A stretch of 64,000 nt of DNA, taken from Betaproteobacteria bacterium (GTDB lineage: Bacteria; Pseudomonadota; Gammaproteobacteria; Burkholderiales; Casimicrobiaceae). The notes under the pieces are model-generated. The model ran no database searches. It saw only the letters and a list, made by a program, of their open reading frames with translations, and was not told the DNA's origin. The position numbers and the translations under genes were made by a program. The stretch is from assembly GCA_013298695.1 (NCBI GenBank), contig JAAFIS010000003.1, positions 310,001 to 374,000 on the forward strand. Reading direction: 5' to 3'. Numbering within the stretch: position 1 is the stretch's first letter; every line of letters starts with the position of its first letter. This document shows positions 16,438 to 26,492 of this stretch, in pieces.

Positions 16438-17037
16438 CTACGGCTTAACCACGCTAACTTCGATGCCCTGACGCGCCAGATCGCCGCGCGCCTTGCCCAT
16501 TTCCTCAGGGTCTCTGTAGGGGCCAACGCGCACCCGGTGCACGGTGCCTTTTTCGGGAATCTCTGCCGCGAGAACAATGGCTTCGTAGCCGAGCAAAGCA
16601 AATTTGGCTCGCTGGGCTTCGGCATCGGCTGGGTTAGCGTAAGCGCCTACTTGCAACCACAAACGACCGCGCGGCTCGGCGCTTGGGCTGGGTTCATTGG
16701 CACCGAGTTTTGGCGGCGTCTGAGTTGCGCTGGTGGAGCCTGGCGCTATGACGGCCGCCGGCGGCGTAATGCGCTGGGAGTCGGCTTTGCCTTCTTCTTT
16801 TGCGGTGACCGCAACGCCGGTCGCGCTCGGCTTTGACGGGTCAGATTTGCTGCCATCGGCCTTGCGGATCGAATCGATTTTCGCCGGTGGCGTGGATTCA
16901 GATCGGTAGGGCGAAGATTGATAAATCCAGACCGCGACCACGCCAGCGGCGGCCATACCCGCAACAAAACCAATCAGTCCGCCAAATAAAAACGGCGCGG
17001 TGTTGGGGCGTGCGGTGGGTGCGTTGGCAGAATCCAC
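16438..17037 (-). CDS. SPOR domain protein (FtsN-like)
   Basis: Single-pass inner-membrane protein, 199 residues. A short cytoplasmic N-terminus is followed by one helix (about residues 15-38, FLFGGLIGFVAGMAAAGVVA), a Pro/Ser/Lys-rich periplasmic linker, and a C-terminal SPOR domain (about 122-199, LWLQVGAYANPADAEAQRAK ... VHRVRVGPYRD). SPOR domains bind denuded septal peptidoglycan, so a cell-division role like that of FtsN is likely. The start lies 3 bp after the argS stop. It is shorter than E. coli FtsN and has no recognisable essential-helix motif. Confidence 0.85.
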   Translation of the reverse strand: MDSANAPTARPNTAPFLFGGLIGFVAGMAAAGVVAVWIYQSSPYRSESTPPAKIDSIRKADGSKSDPSKPSATGVAVTAKEEGKADSQRITPPAAVIAPGSTSATQTPPKLGANEPSPSAEPRGRLWLQVGAYANPADAEAQRAKFALLGYEAIVLAAEIPEKGTVHRVRVGPYRDPEEMGKARGDLARQGIEVSVVKP

Positions 17038-17040
17038 GAT

Positions 17041-18678
17041 CTACATTCTCTCTGGCGCCGAAACGCCAATCAGGTCTAACCCGTTTTTTAGCACTTGTGC
17101 GGTTGCAGCGGCGAGCGCCACGCGCGCAGTCTTCTGCCGTAGATCGTCCACCAAAAAGCGCTCGGCGTTGTAATACGTGTGAAAACTCGCGGCAAGCTCG
17201 CGCAAATAATAGGGAATCATATGGGGCGCAAGGTCGCGCGCAGCCGCTGCCACAAGCGTTGGGTAGTCGGCAAGCTTGGTCGCCAGAGCTTCCGCTTTTT
17301 CATGCTCCAACGCGGAGAGATCCGCATTCGCGAGCGCCGCGGCATCGAGCCCTGAGTCACGCAAAACGGAACAGATTCGAGCGTGCGCGTATTGGACGTA
17401 ATACACCGGATTTTCTTCAGATTGCGAAAGCGCAAGGTCAATGTCGAACGTGAATTCACTATCGGCTTTGCGCGACACCAAGAAGAAGCGCACGGCGTCT
17501 TTGCCGACCCATTCGATTAGCTCACCAAGCGTGACAAAACTGCCGGCGCGCTTTGAGAGTTTGACTTCTTCACCGCCTTTCATCACGCGCACCATCGAAT
17601 GCAAAAGGTAATCGGGATAGCCTTTCGGAATGCCCATATTGAGCGCTTGCAATCCGGCACGCACGCGTGCGATCGTGCCGTGATGGTCGGTGCCTTGAAT
17701 ATTCACGACATAGGTAAATCCGCGTTCCCACTTCGCGACGTGATAGGCGACATCCGGCACGAAATAGGTGTAACCGCCGACCGCTTTTCGCATTACGCGG
17801 TCTTTGTCGTCGCCGAAATCGGTCGTCTTCAGCCAGAGCGCGCCTTCTTGCTCATAGGTGTGACCTGAGGCCTTCAGCGCCGCAACGGTTTTATCGACGC
17901 GCCCGTCGGTGTAGAGCGAACTCTCCAAGTAATAGCAGTCGAATTTTTTGACATTGAATGCGGTCAAGTCTTTGTCTTGCTCAGCGCGCAGCACTTCCAC
18001 TGCGAGTTTACGAACGGCGTCCGCGTCGTCGGGATTGCCGCCGCGCGCCACAAAATCTCTGGCAATTTCAACGATGTAGTCACCGCGATAGCCGTCGTCG
18101 GGCCAGCCTTCCATTCCGGGCTCGACGCCCTTCGCGCGAAGTTGCACCGAACGAGTGAGGTTGTCGATTTGATTGCCCGCGTCGTTGTAATAGAACTCGC
18201 GGTGCACCATCGCGCCCTGCGTTTCCAGAATTCGGCAAAGCGAATCGCCGAGCGCGGCTTGTCGAGCGTGACCAGTGTGAAGCGGTCCGGTCGGATTCGC
18301 CGAGACAAATTCCACGCAAGCGTGTTGGTTCGCGTTGAACTTGTTTGAGCCAAACGCGGCGCGCGCTGAGAGGACATCCGCTACAACTTTGAACTTAGAC
18401 GCGCGATTCAATCGAACGTTGATGAAGCCTGGACCGGCGATAGCGACCTCTTGCACATTTGCGTGCATCGCCCTATTGAGTTGGGCAACCAGCAGTGTGG
18501 CCACTTCTCGTGGGTTTTTTCCGAGCGGCTTGGCTAATTGAAGTGCAATGTTGGTTGCCCAGTCACCATGTTCGGCCTGCTTAGGTCGCTCAAGCGCGAG
18601 CACCGGCATCGGCTCAACAACAAGCCCAGCGGCTGCAAGCCCCTCACTAAGCCACAAAATCAGTTCTTCTTTTTGCAT
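17041..18678 (-). CDS. argS: Arginyl-tRNA synthetase
   Basis: Class I aminoacyl-tRNA synthetase charging tRNA-Arg, 545 residues. The HIGH-type motif is [10 protein letters not shown] (in [15 protein letters not shown]) and the KMSKS-like loop is KLSKRAG. The C-terminal DALR anticodon-binding domain ends in [13 protein letters not shown]. The open frame runs 81 codons further upstream, but the family N-terminus begins at [16 protein letters not shown], so 18678 is the start. First gene of argS - SPOR - dsbA. Confidence 0.95.
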   Translation of the reverse strand: MQKEELILWLSEGLAAAGLVVEPMPVLALERPKQAEHGDWATNIALQLAKPLGKNPREVATLLVAQLNRAMHANVQEVAIAGPGFINVRLNRASKFKVVADVLSARAAFGSNKFNANQHACVEFVSANPTGPLHTGHARQAALGDSLCRILETQGAMVHREFYYNDAGNQIDNLTRSVQLRAKGVEPGMEGWPDDGYRGDYIVEIARDFVARGGNPDDADAVRKLAVEVLRAEQDKDLTAFNVKKFDCYYLESSLYTDGRVDKTVAALKASGHTYEQEGALWLKTTDFGDDKDRVMRKAVGGYTYFVPDVAYHVAKWERGFTYVVNIQGTDHHGTIARVRAGLQALNMGIPKGYPDYLLHSMVRVMKGGEEVKLSKRAGSFVTLGELIEWVGKDAVRFFLVSRKADSEFTFDIDLALSQSEENPVYYVQYAHARICSVLRDSGLDAAALANADLSALEHEKAEALATKLADYPTLVAAAARDLAPHMIPYYLRELAASFHTYYNAERFLVDDLRQKTARVALAAATAQVLKNGLDLIGVSAPERM

Positions 18679-18847
18679 GGAACGCCTTGTTTTATTTGGC
18701 AAATTATAGTTTTTTGAGGCGCCGCGCGTGCCGCAGCGCAGCAAATCGAAGAATGTAAAAAATTGTGATGCGGGTTTTCCGTGTCGGCGAACGCGGTCGC
18801 AAAAGCGTTGGCAGATCACACGCAAACTCTTTTTTTCAGGAGCACGT

Positions 18848-19363
18848 ATGAAAAAAGCACTTCTCGCCGTCGCCGTTGTTGCACTTAGTTCAGGCGTTGC
18901 CCTGACCCATGCGGGCGACAAGAAACACCTCTACGTCAATGTGAACGCTCCGGTTTATCGCGGCGCGCCACCTGCGTATCACGGCGGATACTACCAAGCA
19001 CCTCGGTATGGCTATTCCGGCGGCTACTATGGGCGCGGTGGCTATGGTCACGGTCACGGCGGTTACTGGCGCAATGGTCGATGGATTGCGCCAGTAGTGG
19101 TCGGCGCGACTCTGGGTGCGCTCGCTATCTCTGCATCGACGCCTGTGTACGCAAGTCCGCCTCCGGTGTACTACGCGCCACCGGTGAATCACTATGCCCC
19201 AGTTGACCGTTTCTCTGCGGCTGATTTAAATAACGATGAGTATTTGAGTTACTACGAAGCACGCCGCTACGGAAACTTGCACCGCAACTTCCGCGCGATT
19301 GATTGGAATGGCGACGGCTACCTCTCGCGCGATGAAGTCAACGCCTGGCGCTATCACTGGTAG
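18848..19363 (+). CDS. Secreted Gly/Tyr/His-rich EF-hand protein
   Basis: 171 residues. The signal peptide ([20 protein letters not shown]) is followed by a Gly/Tyr/His-rich low-complexity region (about 35-75), a second hydrophobic stretch ([13 protein letters not shown]), a Pro/Tyr patch, and two C-terminal calcium loops: [12 protein letters not shown] (degenerate) and [12 protein letters not shown] (canonical DxNxDGxxxxxE). AGGAG lies 6 nt before the ATG. It is the first of three consecutive exported EF-hand genes, presumably a calcium-binding envelope protein of unknown role. Confidence 0.75.
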   Translation: MKKALLAVAVVALSSGVALTHAGDKKHLYVNVNAPVYRGAPPAYHGGYYQAPRYGYSGGYYGRGGYGHGHGGYWRNGRWIAPVVVGATLGALAISASTPVYASPPPVYYAPPVNHYAPVDRFSAADLNNDEYLSYYEARRYGNLHRNFRAIDWNGDGYLSRDEVNAWRYHW

Positions 19364-19487
19364 ACCTTAAATGAGCGCGCGCTGACGAACAAGCGTTTCG
19401 CCAGCGCGGCGCCGTGTGTAGCCACACGCGGTGATCGCAAGAATTCGCGCTACGATGCGCACGCCGAGTCATTCATGGGGAAAACTG

Positions 19488-19925
19488 ATGAACTCTACGA
19501 ACCGCACCATTGCGAAACGCACGCTTAGTTGTTTGCTGCTTATTTCGGCCGCAGCCTTTCTTAACGGGGCTCACGCGCATTTCCGCGATTTATCGGTAAC
19601 TGCTTCTGTTGCGACTAAACCGAGTAATTACGCGGCGAGAGCGTATCAAGCCAAAAACATTTACCCGGTTGCAAGACATGGTGTTTACTACGTCATCCCG
19701 CGCGCGTTGCCACTTCTCGCGCAGCCCGTTGATGGCGACGGGTATGAAGAGGCCTACGACGATATCGACGAATTCGACGCCACCGATAGTGATAACGACG
19801 GCTTCATTTCATTTCGCGAAGCGCGACGCGCGAACCCCGACTGGGCGCGAGACTTTCGGCGAATCGATGTCAGCGGCGACGGCTATCTAACTCGCGAAGA
19901 AATCGAAGCGTTCTACCGCAAGTAA
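19488..19925 (+). CDS. Secreted EF-hand protein
   Basis: 145 residues. The signal peptide (TLSCLLLISAAAFLNGAHA) is followed by a short linker and two calcium loops: DSDNDGFISFRE and DVSGDGYLTREE, each matching DxDxDGxIxxxE well. GGGGAA precedes the ATG at 19488; an upstream in-frame ATG at 19431 lacks such a site. It ends 25 bp before the next EF-hand gene, so these two are probably co-transcribed. Confidence 0.78.
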   Translation: MNSTNRTIAKRTLSCLLLISAAAFLNGAHAHFRDLSVTASVATKPSNYAARAYQAKNIYPVARHGVYYVIPRALPLLAQPVDGDGYEEAYDDIDEFDATDSDNDGFISFREARRANPDWARDFRRIDVSGDGYLTREEIEAFYRK

Positions 19926-19950
19926 TCTAACAACAAATAAGGGGAGCTCC

Positions 19951-20220
19951 ATGAACAAAGTATTGCTGGTGATGGTCGCGTTTTGCACGGCTGCTGCGGG
20001 AACGGTTGCTTTCGCAGCGCCGAACAAGTTTTCGCGCGCGGATGGAAACCGAGATGGCGCGCTTAACCGCATCGAAGCGTGCGTTGGCAAAACGCCAAAC
20101 GTATGCCGCAATTTTGTTCGTATGGACGTCAATCGCGACGGCGTGGTGACGCGCTCTGAAATTCGTGCGTACAACAACGTGCGGCGAACGTCGCGTGGTT
20201 TACCGCCGAAGCGGTATTGA
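19951..20220 (+). CDS. Small secreted EF-hand protein
   Basis: 89 residues. Signal peptide MNKVLLVMVAFCTAAAGTVAFA, then a mature part of under 70 residues with two calcium loops, DGNRDGALNRIE and DVNRDGVVTRSE, spaced as a canonical EF pair. Between them a CVGKTPNVC segment could form a disulfide, fitting an exported protein. AGGGGAG lies 6 nt upstream of the ATG. Third gene of the EF-hand cluster, convergent with the pyrC-like gene 18 bp away. Confidence 0.8.
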   Translation: MNKVLLVMVAFCTAAAGTVAFAAPNKFSRADGNRDGALNRIEACVGKTPNVCRNFVRMDVNRDGVVTRSEIRAYNNVRRTSRGLPPKRY

Positions 20221-20238
20221 TTTTTGTAACGCCTGAAC

Positions 20239-21501
20239 TTAAGCGACGTGCTCGTAGGCCAGATGGCCGGCCGCAATCGTCGCGCGTACAACGCCGGGTA
20301 ATTCGTACCCAATAAACGGCGTATTTTTCCCTGCGCTTTTCAAGCTCGCTGCGGTGATGTGGCGATAAGCGCCCGCGTCGAACACACACACGTCTGCCAC
20401 CGCGCCGACGGCGAGTCCACCGCCTGGAATTCCGGCCGCCGCCGCCGCCCGCGACGTAATCATTGCGAGCGCGTCGGGCAGCGAGAACTTCGCGGATTCG
20501 GCAAGTCTCAAGGTGAGCGATAGCAACAACTCAACGGCCGTTGCGCCGGGCGCAGCTTCACCAAACGGGGCTTGTTTCGCCTCAAGCGGGCGCGGTGTGT
20601 GATCGGAAACCACTGCGTTGATCGTGCCGTCGCGAACACCTTCGATCAAAGCGTCGCGATCGCGCCCAGTGCGAAGCGGCGGCGACAGGCGGAAATTTGA
20701 ATTGAAGTGGCCGATATCGACTTCGGTCAAGTGAAGTTGATGAATCGACACGTCGGAAGTTAATTTCAAACCGCGCGCCTTTGCGTCACGGATCATCTGA
20801 ACGCCTCGCGCGGTCGAGATTTTTGAAATATGGCACTTAACGTTTACGCCTTGCATTAATTCGGTGATTCGGGCTATTGCAACCGTTTCGGCAAATGATG
20901 GAATCCCGTTTAAGCCCAAGCGCGATGAGACTTCACCATCGTGTGCCGATCCGTCTTTAGCGAGGTGAAAGTCCTCAGCACGAAGCCAGAGCGTGTAGCC
21001 AAACGTCGCCGCGTATTGCATCGCGCGCCAAAGCGCTTGCGTGTCGATCATTGGTGCATCGGCTTGCGAAAAACCGATGCAACCGGCCTGCGCGAGTTTC
21101 GACAACTCCGCGAGCTGTTCACCGCCGAGCGCTTTGGTTAGCGCGCCGAGCGGATAGACGTGCGCGCTGTGCTGCGCGTCGGCACGCATTCGCAACATGT
21201 CAACGAGACCGGGTTCATCGAGCACCGGATCGGTGTCAGGAGGACACACAATGCTCGTCACGCCGCCAGCGACCGCTGCCGCGAGTTCGGTTGCGAGCGT
21301 ACCGCGCTTGACGTGAACCGCGAGATCGACGAGTCCTGGTGCGACAACCAAACCGGCCGCGTTAACTTCTTTGTTGGCATGCCAATCGTTCGGCGGCGCG
21401 CCGATTGCAGCAATTTTTCCGGCGGCAATGAACACGTCGCTGATGCGATCAACACCGGTTGAAGGGTCAATCACGCGTCCGCCGCGAATAGCAATTTTCA
21501 T
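20239..21501 (-). CDS. Dihydroorotase-like protein, probably non-catalytic (PyrX type)
   Basis: 420-residue amidohydrolase-fold homologue of dihydroorotase encoded directly after pyrB. Active enzymes carry DxHVH in the first metal site; here it reads [12 protein letters not shown], so the first His is Ala. The usual PHH is SIHQL with one His. The Asp of SDHTPR and the His of CHISK remain. In pseudomonads such a homologue (PyrC') is inactive but holds PyrB in a stable complex, and I infer the same role here. An active pyrC is expected elsewhere. The ATG overlaps the pyrB stop by 4 bp (ATGA). Confidence 0.85.
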   Translation of the reverse strand: MKIAIRGGRVIDPSTGVDRISDVFIAAGKIAAIGAPPNDWHANKEVNAAGLVVAPGLVDLAVHVKRGTLATELAAAVAGGVTSIVCPPDTDPVLDEPGLVDMLRMRADAQHSAHVYPLGALTKALGGEQLAELSKLAQAGCIGFSQADAPMIDTQALWRAMQYAATFGYTLWLRAEDFHLAKDGSAHDGEVSSRLGLNGIPSFAETVAIARITELMQGVNVKCHISKISTARGVQMIRDAKARGLKLTSDVSIHQLHLTEVDIGHFNSNFRLSPPLRTGRDRDALIEGVRDGTINAVVSDHTPRPLEAKQAPFGEAAPGATAVELLLSLTLRLAESAKFSLPDALAMITSRAAAAAGIPGGGLAVGAVADVCVFDAGAYRHITAASLKSAGKNTPFIGYELPGVVRATIAAGHLAYEHVA

Positions 21502-22460
21502 CGCGTCGCTCCTGCCAAGATCGCCATGACAGCCATGCGTACAGCAATACCGTAGGTCACCTGTGGCAAGATGACCGACTGCTTTCCATCAGCGACCGCA
21601 GAATCGATTTCAACGCCGCGATTCATAGGGCCGGGATGCAACACAATTGCATCGGGCTTAGCGAGCGCGAGCTTTTGCGGAGTGAGCCCGTAGCGTGAAA
21701 AATACTCGCTTGCCGATGGCAGCAAAGCCCCGGTCATGCGCTCGTTTTGGAGCCGCAGCATCGTAACCACGTCGACCCCTTTGAGCCCGGCCTCCAACGA
21801 AGTGAAAACACGAACGCCCAGACGCTCGATTTCGGTAGGCAATAGCGTTTGTGGACCAATCACGCGAAGCTCAGGCACACCGAGCGTGGTGAGCGCATGA
21901 ATCTGCGAGCGCGCGACTCGCGAATGCAGGATGTCGCCGACGATGGCCACGGTTAAGTTCGAGAAATCTTTCTTGTAGCGCCGGATGGTGAACACATCGA
22001 GCAGTCCCTGCGTGGGGTGCTCGTGTCGCCCGTCACCCGCGTTGATCACGTGAACGTGTGGTGCAACGTTTTGTGCAATGAGGTAAGGCGCACCGCTCGC
22101 GGCATGGCGAACGACAAACATGTCTGCATGCATTGCGCTTAAGTTGGCGATGGTGTCAAGAATCGATTCGCCCTTGCTGGTCGATGATCGCGCTACATCA
22201 AGGCTCACCACGTCGGCGGAGAGTCGTTTCGCCGCGATCTCAAACGTGGTTCGCGTGCGCGTCGAGTTCTCAAAAAACACGTTGAAAATTGACTTTCCAC
22301 GCAGCAGCGGCACGACTTTCACTTCCCGCTCGTTGACACCTACAAAGCTCTCAGCGGTATCGAGAATCCGCTCAAGAATCTTTCGTGGCAGACCTTCAAT
22401 CGCGAGCAAATGATGCAACTCACCGCGCTCGTTCAGTTGTAAATTTTTCTTTGAGAGCAT
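21498..22460 (-). CDS. pyrB: Aspartate carbamoyltransferase catalytic subunit
   Basis: Condenses carbamoyl phosphate with aspartate, the second step of pyrimidine synthesis. 320 residues with the carbamoyl-phosphate motifs [12 protein letters not shown] and [10 protein letters not shown], and the C-terminal [13 protein letters not shown]. It lies between pyrR and the dihydroorotase-like gene in a tight leftward operon, and overlaps the latter by 4 bp. No regulatory pyrI gene is present. Confidence 0.96.
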   Translation of the reverse strand: MLSKKNLQLNERGELHHLLAIEGLPRKILERILDTAESFVGVNEREVKVVPLLRGKSIFNVFFENSTRTRTTFEIAAKRLSADVVSLDVARSSTSKGESILDTIANLSAMHADMFVVRHAASGAPYLIAQNVAPHVHVINAGDGRHEHPTQGLLDVFTIRRYKKDFSNLTVAIVGDILHSRVARSQIHALTTLGVPELRVIGPQTLLPTEIERLGVRVFTSLEAGLKGVDVVTMLRLQNERMTGALLPSASEYFSRYGLTPQKLALAKPDAIVLHPGPMNRGVEIDSAVADGKQSVILPQVTYGIAVRMAVMAILAGATR

Positions 22461-22481
22461 TGAGTTTTATGGGTCTGAGGT

Positions 22482-23000
22482 TTATCGCTTCGGCCAGGGC
22501 TCGGAAATTAAGGTCAACTTTCCATCTTCGCGTTTTTCAAGTGCGAGCATGGTGTCAGCGGGCACGATGAGGGCCTCGCCGATGTAGTCGGCTGCGATCG
22601 GCAACTCGCGACCACCACGATCGACAAGCACGGCTAGCTGAATGCTCGCAGGACGCCCGTAGTCAAATAGCGTGTTGATGGCTGCGCGGATGGATCGGCC
22701 GGTAAACAACACATCGTCAACGATCACCACATGAGCGCCATCTACCGAAAACGGAATTTGTGTCGAGCGCACCACGGGCTTGAGCCCCGCCGTGCTCAGA
22801 TCATCGCGGTAAAACGAAACATCGATGTAGCCGACTTCGTGTTCGCCATCGAGTTCTTGCTTAAGGCGGTCAGCGAGCCATGCGCCACCTGAGAAAACGC
22901 CTACTAGTTTGGCGTCAAAAGCGATGCTCGCCGCCATTTGCATTTTCAGCGTTTCGAAATACTGTTCTGCGTCTGAGTCCAGCGTAGTCTGACTATTCAT
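22482..23000 (-). CDS. pyrR: PyrR-type regulator / uracil phosphoribosyltransferase family protein
   Basis: 172-residue type I phosphoribosyltransferase. The PRPP-binding loop reads VVIVDDVLFTGRSIRAA and a second motif VDRGGRELPIAADY is present, both typical of PyrR. The ATG at 23000 lies within the last codons of ruvX (8-bp overlap); a longer open frame to 23177 overlaps ruvX and has no family similarity. In Gram-positive bacteria PyrR controls pyr attenuation. In betaproteobacteria its regulatory role is less certain, but its place directly before pyrB fits. Confidence 0.9.
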   Translation of the reverse strand: MNSQTTLDSDAEQYFETLKMQMAASIAFDAKLVGVFSGGAWLADRLKQELDGEHEVGYIDVSFYRDDLSTAGLKPVVRSTQIPFSVDGAHVVIVDDVLFTGRSIRAAINTLFDYGRPASIQLAVLVDRGGRELPIAADYIGEALIVPADTMLALEKREDGKLTLISEPWPKR

Positions 23001-23460
23001 GATCGCTTTTCGCGTCCGCAGAGAGTGTGACGGGCTCAACGTGCAAGCCACTCTGAAAGAAGCGGCGCAAAATTTCTGCGGCCGCCTCGGCGTCGAGCGT
23101 GAGTTTGTCTTTGCGTTTCGCGTTTCGCGACGCATACAACAAGATTGCCGCATCGAGGCTCGAATAACGCTCGTCAACGAGATGAGCCTTCAGTTTGAAG
23201 CGCCCCTCAAGTTGTCGCGCAAACCTTTCGGCTCGTGCGGTCATCGCATGTGCGGTGCCGTCGGGGTGGCTCGGATGACCGACCACGAATGCCGCGGGCT
23301 GCCAGCTCGCAACAATCGGCTCGATGGCTTTGAATCGTTCCTCGTCATTGGTTGCGACGATGGTGGTTAGCGGGTTCGTGGATTCAGCGACGTCGCTGCC
23401 TACCGCTACACCGATGCGTTTTTCTCCGAAATCAAAAGCGAGATACGTTTTGCCCTTCAT
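22993..23460 (-). CDS. ruvX: Putative Holliday junction resolvase / pre-16S rRNA nuclease (YqgF)
   Basis: 155-residue RNase H-fold nuclease. The first acidic motif, FDFGEKRIGVAVG, and DERYSSLDA with the other acidic residues are present. Family members process the 5' end of 16S rRNA and may cleave branched DNA. The ATG overlaps the algH stop by one base (TGATG) and the end overlaps pyrR by 8 bp, so algH, ruvX and pyrR are translationally coupled. Confidence 0.93.
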   Translation of the reverse strand: MKGKTYLAFDFGEKRIGVAVGSDVAESTNPLTTIVATNDEERFKAIEPIVASWQPAAFVVGHPSHPDGTAHAMTARAERFARQLEGRFKLKAHLVDERYSSLDAAILLYASRNAKRKDKLTLDAEAAAEILRRFFQSGLHVEPVTLSADAKSDHE

Positions 23461-24020
23461 CAGGCATGCCCCGCAACACTCGACAACGCGAACTTCGAGA
23501 CCCCAAGTTGCCCCATCGCCGCATCAAACAAAAGCTCACTCGGCGTTTCGAAAATTAGGTCGGCACTGGCCGGGACAGTAAGCCAAGCGTTTTGAGCAAT
23601 TTCTTGTTCCAGCTGACCCGCGCCCCAACCCGCGTATCCCAGCGTCAACAACCAGTCTTCCGGCCCAGAACCGCTAGCAACCGCTTCCAAAATGTCTTTC
23701 GAAGTGGTTAACGCGAGGTCGTCGCCAACTGAGATTGATGAACTCCAAACGCCGTGCGGGCGATGCAACACAAAGCCATGCTCGGTACTCACCGGACCGC
23801 CATAGTGCACGCTTCGATCGACGATTGTTTCAGGCGATATCTTGATTTCGATTTGCTCGAACAAGTCTTCGAGCGTAATGTCCGTTTTGCGGTTAATCAC
23901 GACGCCGAGCGCGCCTTTTTCCGAATGCTCGCAAACGTACGTCACGGTTCCTTCGAAATTGGAATCAACCATGTTGGGCATGGCGAGTAGAAGATGACCG
24001 GTCAAGCAAGTGGAGTGCAT
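23460..24020 (-). CDS. YqgE/AlgH family protein
   Basis: 186-residue UPF0301 protein of unknown biochemical function; it was linked to alginate regulation in Pseudomonas. The family opening is LTGHLLLAMPNMVDSNFEGT, followed by VTYVCEHSEKGALGVVINR and YAGWGAGQLEQEI, all diagnostic. The start at 24020 is chosen because the open frame upstream (to 24095) has no similarity and would run into the divergent photolyase region. First gene of the algH - ruvX - pyrR - pyrB - pyrC-like operon. Confidence 0.92.
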   Translation of the reverse strand: MHSTCLTGHLLLAMPNMVDSNFEGTVTYVCEHSEKGALGVVINRKTDITLEDLFEQIEIKISPETIVDRSVHYGGPVSTEHGFVLHRPHGVWSSSISVGDDLALTTSKDILEAVASGSGPEDWLLTLGYAGWGAGQLEQEIAQNAWLTVPASADLIFETPSELLFDAAMGQLGVSKFALSSVAGHA

Positions 24021-24142
24021 AAGCCAAGATTTTACGTTTTCAGCCAAAATTGGGTCAATTCGGCATCCGCATGCATTCGGCAAGTGGCTTTGCACCGGAA
24101 TCGCTCGCTACTCACCGTTGTGCGGCAGCATCAAATAGCAGT

Positions 24143-25594
24143 ATGTCTTCAGCAGCAAAACCACATTTTTCCCGCTCTTTATTTTGGTTTCGACGCGATC
24201 TCCGCGCGTTTGACAACGCGGGGCTCTTCGCTGCGCTTGAGGCCAGCGAGGCGGTGTATGCGGTGTTTGTGTTTGACCGCGAGATATTGGACGCGCTCGA
24301 CGATCCAGCGGACCGCCGCGTCGAATTCATCTGGGAAAGCGTCGCCGAACTCAAGGCGGCGCTCTTGGAGTTGGGTTGCCAACTTCACGTGCTACACGAC
24401 CATGCGGTCGAGGCAATCCCTTCGCTTGCGAGCCAGCTCAAGGTGGACGCCGTATTTACGAATCACGATTACGAGCCCGGCGCAGTCGTGCGCGATGACA
24501 AAGTCGCGGCAAAGCTGCAGCAAGCTGGAATTGCGTTTGAGACCAGAAAAGATCACGTTGTATTTGAGAAAGACGAAGTGCTGACTCAGGGCGGTAAATT
24601 CTTTTCGGTATTCACGCCGTATAAAAACGCGTGGCTTAAAAAAATCGACGCTTCGCGCGTTGCCCCGTTTGACGTTGCCTCGCTCGCCGGAAGATTTAGC
24701 GCCAACAATGCGCTTGACGCGCTCATTCCGCTCGAAAAAATGGGGTTTAAGCGAACCAACCTGAGCGAACTTAAGTTTCCTGTCGGCGCTCGCGGCGGAG
24801 AGCTCCTCTTCGAACAGTTTTTAGAGCGTATTGATCGCTACGATGACGCAAGAAATTTTCCGGCGATCAAAGGCCCATCGTATTTATCAACGCATCTACG
24901 ATTTGGTACTGTGTCTATCCGCGCGCTCGTGCGCGCAGCATGGACGCGCTGGCAAGAAGGTTCGCGCGGTGCCGAAATCTGGTTGTCGGAGCTGATTTGG
25001 CGCGATTTCTACGCGCACATCCTGCATCACAACCCTCGTGTCGTCGGCAAAAGCTTCAAACCAGAATACGACCAGATTCAATGGCGTAACGACACGACCG
25101 AGTTCACCGCGTGGTGCGACGGGCGCACCGGCTACCCTATTGTGGATGCAGCCATGCGCCAGCTCAATCAAACGGGCTACATGCATAACCGCTTGCGCAT
25201 GGTCGCCGCGAGTTTTTTAGTCAAAGACTTATTGATCGACTGGCGCTGGGGTGAAGCGTATTTCGCCAAAAAGCTCAATGATTTTGATCTCGCGTCGAAC
25301 AATGGTGGCTGGCAGTGGGCGGCGTCAACGGGTTGCGACGCACAGCCCTATTTCCGCATTTTCAATCCCTTGAGTCAAAGCGAGAAATTCGATGCTGAGG
25401 GCGTATTCATTCGGAAGTACGTGCCGGAAGTTGCAACACTCTCGAACAAAGATATTCATGCGCCGTGGCTGACCTCGCCCATTGAGCAAAAAGCCCGAGG
25501 GTTTGTTCCTGGCCGCGATTATCCGTTGCCGATTGTCGATCATGCGAAAGCGCGCGAGAGTACGCTTGCGGAATTTAAACGTGCGTTGAAATGA
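24143..25594 (+). CDS. phrB: Deoxyribodipyrimidine photolyase, class I
   Basis: Light-driven repair of cyclobutane pyrimidine dimers. 483 residues, close to E. coli PhrB. The N-terminal Rossmann domain starts SLFWFRRDLRAFDNAGL and binds an antenna cofactor. The C-terminal FAD domain has LIWRDFYAHIL, the FAD loop NRLRMVAASFLVKDLLIDWR and NNGGWQWAASTGCDAQPYF, including the Trp residues of the electron-transfer chain. The ATG at 24143 is chosen because the upstream frame lacks similarity. Divergent from algH. Confidence 0.94.
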   Translation: MSSAAKPHFSRSLFWFRRDLRAFDNAGLFAALEASEAVYAVFVFDREILDALDDPADRRVEFIWESVAELKAALLELGCQLHVLHDHAVEAIPSLASQLKVDAVFTNHDYEPGAVVRDDKVAAKLQQAGIAFETRKDHVVFEKDEVLTQGGKFFSVFTPYKNAWLKKIDASRVAPFDVASLAGRFSANNALDALIPLEKMGFKRTNLSELKFPVGARGGELLFEQFLERIDRYDDARNFPAIKGPSYLSTHLRFGTVSIRALVRAAWTRWQEGSRGAEIWLSELIWRDFYAHILHHNPRVVGKSFKPEYDQIQWRNDTTEFTAWCDGRTGYPIVDAAMRQLNQTGYMHNRLRMVAASFLVKDLLIDWRWGEAYFAKKLNDFDLASNNGGWQWAASTGCDAQPYFRIFNPLSQSEKFDAEGVFIRKYVPEVATLSNKDIHAPWLTSPIEQKARGFVPGRDYPLPIVDHAKARESTLAEFKRALK

Positions 25595-25665
25595 ACGCTG
25601 AAGATTTTCTGCGCGCTCACGCGGCCGTAGCTCAAGAAAAACCGTAACCCAACCGCTGATTAATA

Positions 25666-26454
25666 ATGAAGTCTCTTGAAAATAAAGTTGCAGTCGTCAC
25701 TGGATCTACGTCGGGCATTGGTCTTGCGATCGCGCAACGCATGGCACACGCGGGCGCTGAGATCGTGATGAACGGCTTTGGTGACCCCGCTGAGATCGAG
25801 CGCACTCGCGAAGCACTCGCAGCGTCGGCGAAGGTGCCCGTGCATTTCATTCCCGCCGACTTATCGAAGGGCGCTGAAGCGCAGATGCTCATAAGGCAGG
25901 CGATCGCGATTGCAAAACGCGTCGACATTCTGGTTAACAACGCGGGTATTCAACACGTTGCATCGATTCCCGAATTCCCCGATGAAAAGTGGGATGCGGT
26001 GATCGCGATTAATTTGTCGAGTGCTTTCCACACTTCGAAGATTGCGCTGGCCGATATGCAAAAGCGCGGCTGGGGGCGCGTGATTAACATCGCGTCCGCA
26101 CATGGTCTGGTTGCATCAGTGAACAAATCCGCCTATGTCGCCGCCAAACATGGCATCGTTGGCCTCACCAAGGTGACCGCTCTCGAAAACGCGAAAACCA
26201 ACATTACCTGCAACGCAATCTGTCCCGGTTGGGTCGACACACCGCTGGTGCGAAAGCAAATTGAAGCCCGCGCGGCGGCGCAGTCAATTTCCGTTGAAGA
26301 AGCCACTCAGCAGTTGGTTGGCGAGAAGCAGCCGAGCGAGCGCTTTGTTTCGCCTGAACACCTCGCCGAGCTGGCAGTTTTTTTGTGCAGCGAAGCGGGC
26401 AGTTCAATCACCGGATCGTCGTACACGATGGACGGCGGATGGACGGCGCAATAG
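25666..26454 (+). CDS. 3-hydroxybutyrate dehydrogenase (SDR)
   Basis: NAD-dependent short-chain dehydrogenase, 262 residues. The cofactor motif is TGSTSGIG, followed by NNAGIQHVA, the catalytic SAHGLVASVNKSAYVAAKHG (Y-x3-K) and CPGWVDTPLVRKQIE, the segment typical of the bacterial D-3-hydroxybutyrate dehydrogenase group. It interconverts 3-hydroxybutyrate and acetoacetate in polyhydroxybutyrate and ketone-body turnover. No PHB synthesis genes are in the window. It lies 71 bp after phrB on the same strand. Confidence 0.88.
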   Translation: MKSLENKVAVVTGSTSGIGLAIAQRMAHAGAEIVMNGFGDPAEIERTREALAASAKVPVHFIPADLSKGAEAQMLIRQAIAIAKRVDILVNNAGIQHVASIPEFPDEKWDAVIAINLSSAFHTSKIALADMQKRGWGRVINIASAHGLVASVNKSAYVAAKHGIVGLTKVTALENAKTNITCNAICPGWVDTPLVRKQIEARAAAQSISVEEATQQLVGEKQPSERFVSPEHLAELAVFLCSEAGSSITGSSYTMDGGWTAQ

Positions 26455-26492
26455 CGCACGACGAATCGGCGTTGGCCTCTGGCGAACAGCAC

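Noticed and set aside
25591-25647. 18-codon frame MNAEDFLRAHAAVAQEKP overlapping the phrB stop (ATGA)
   Set aside because: No repeated regulatory codons, no ribosome site beyond coupling, and no downstream gene of a biosynthetic pathway; length is within chance expectation.
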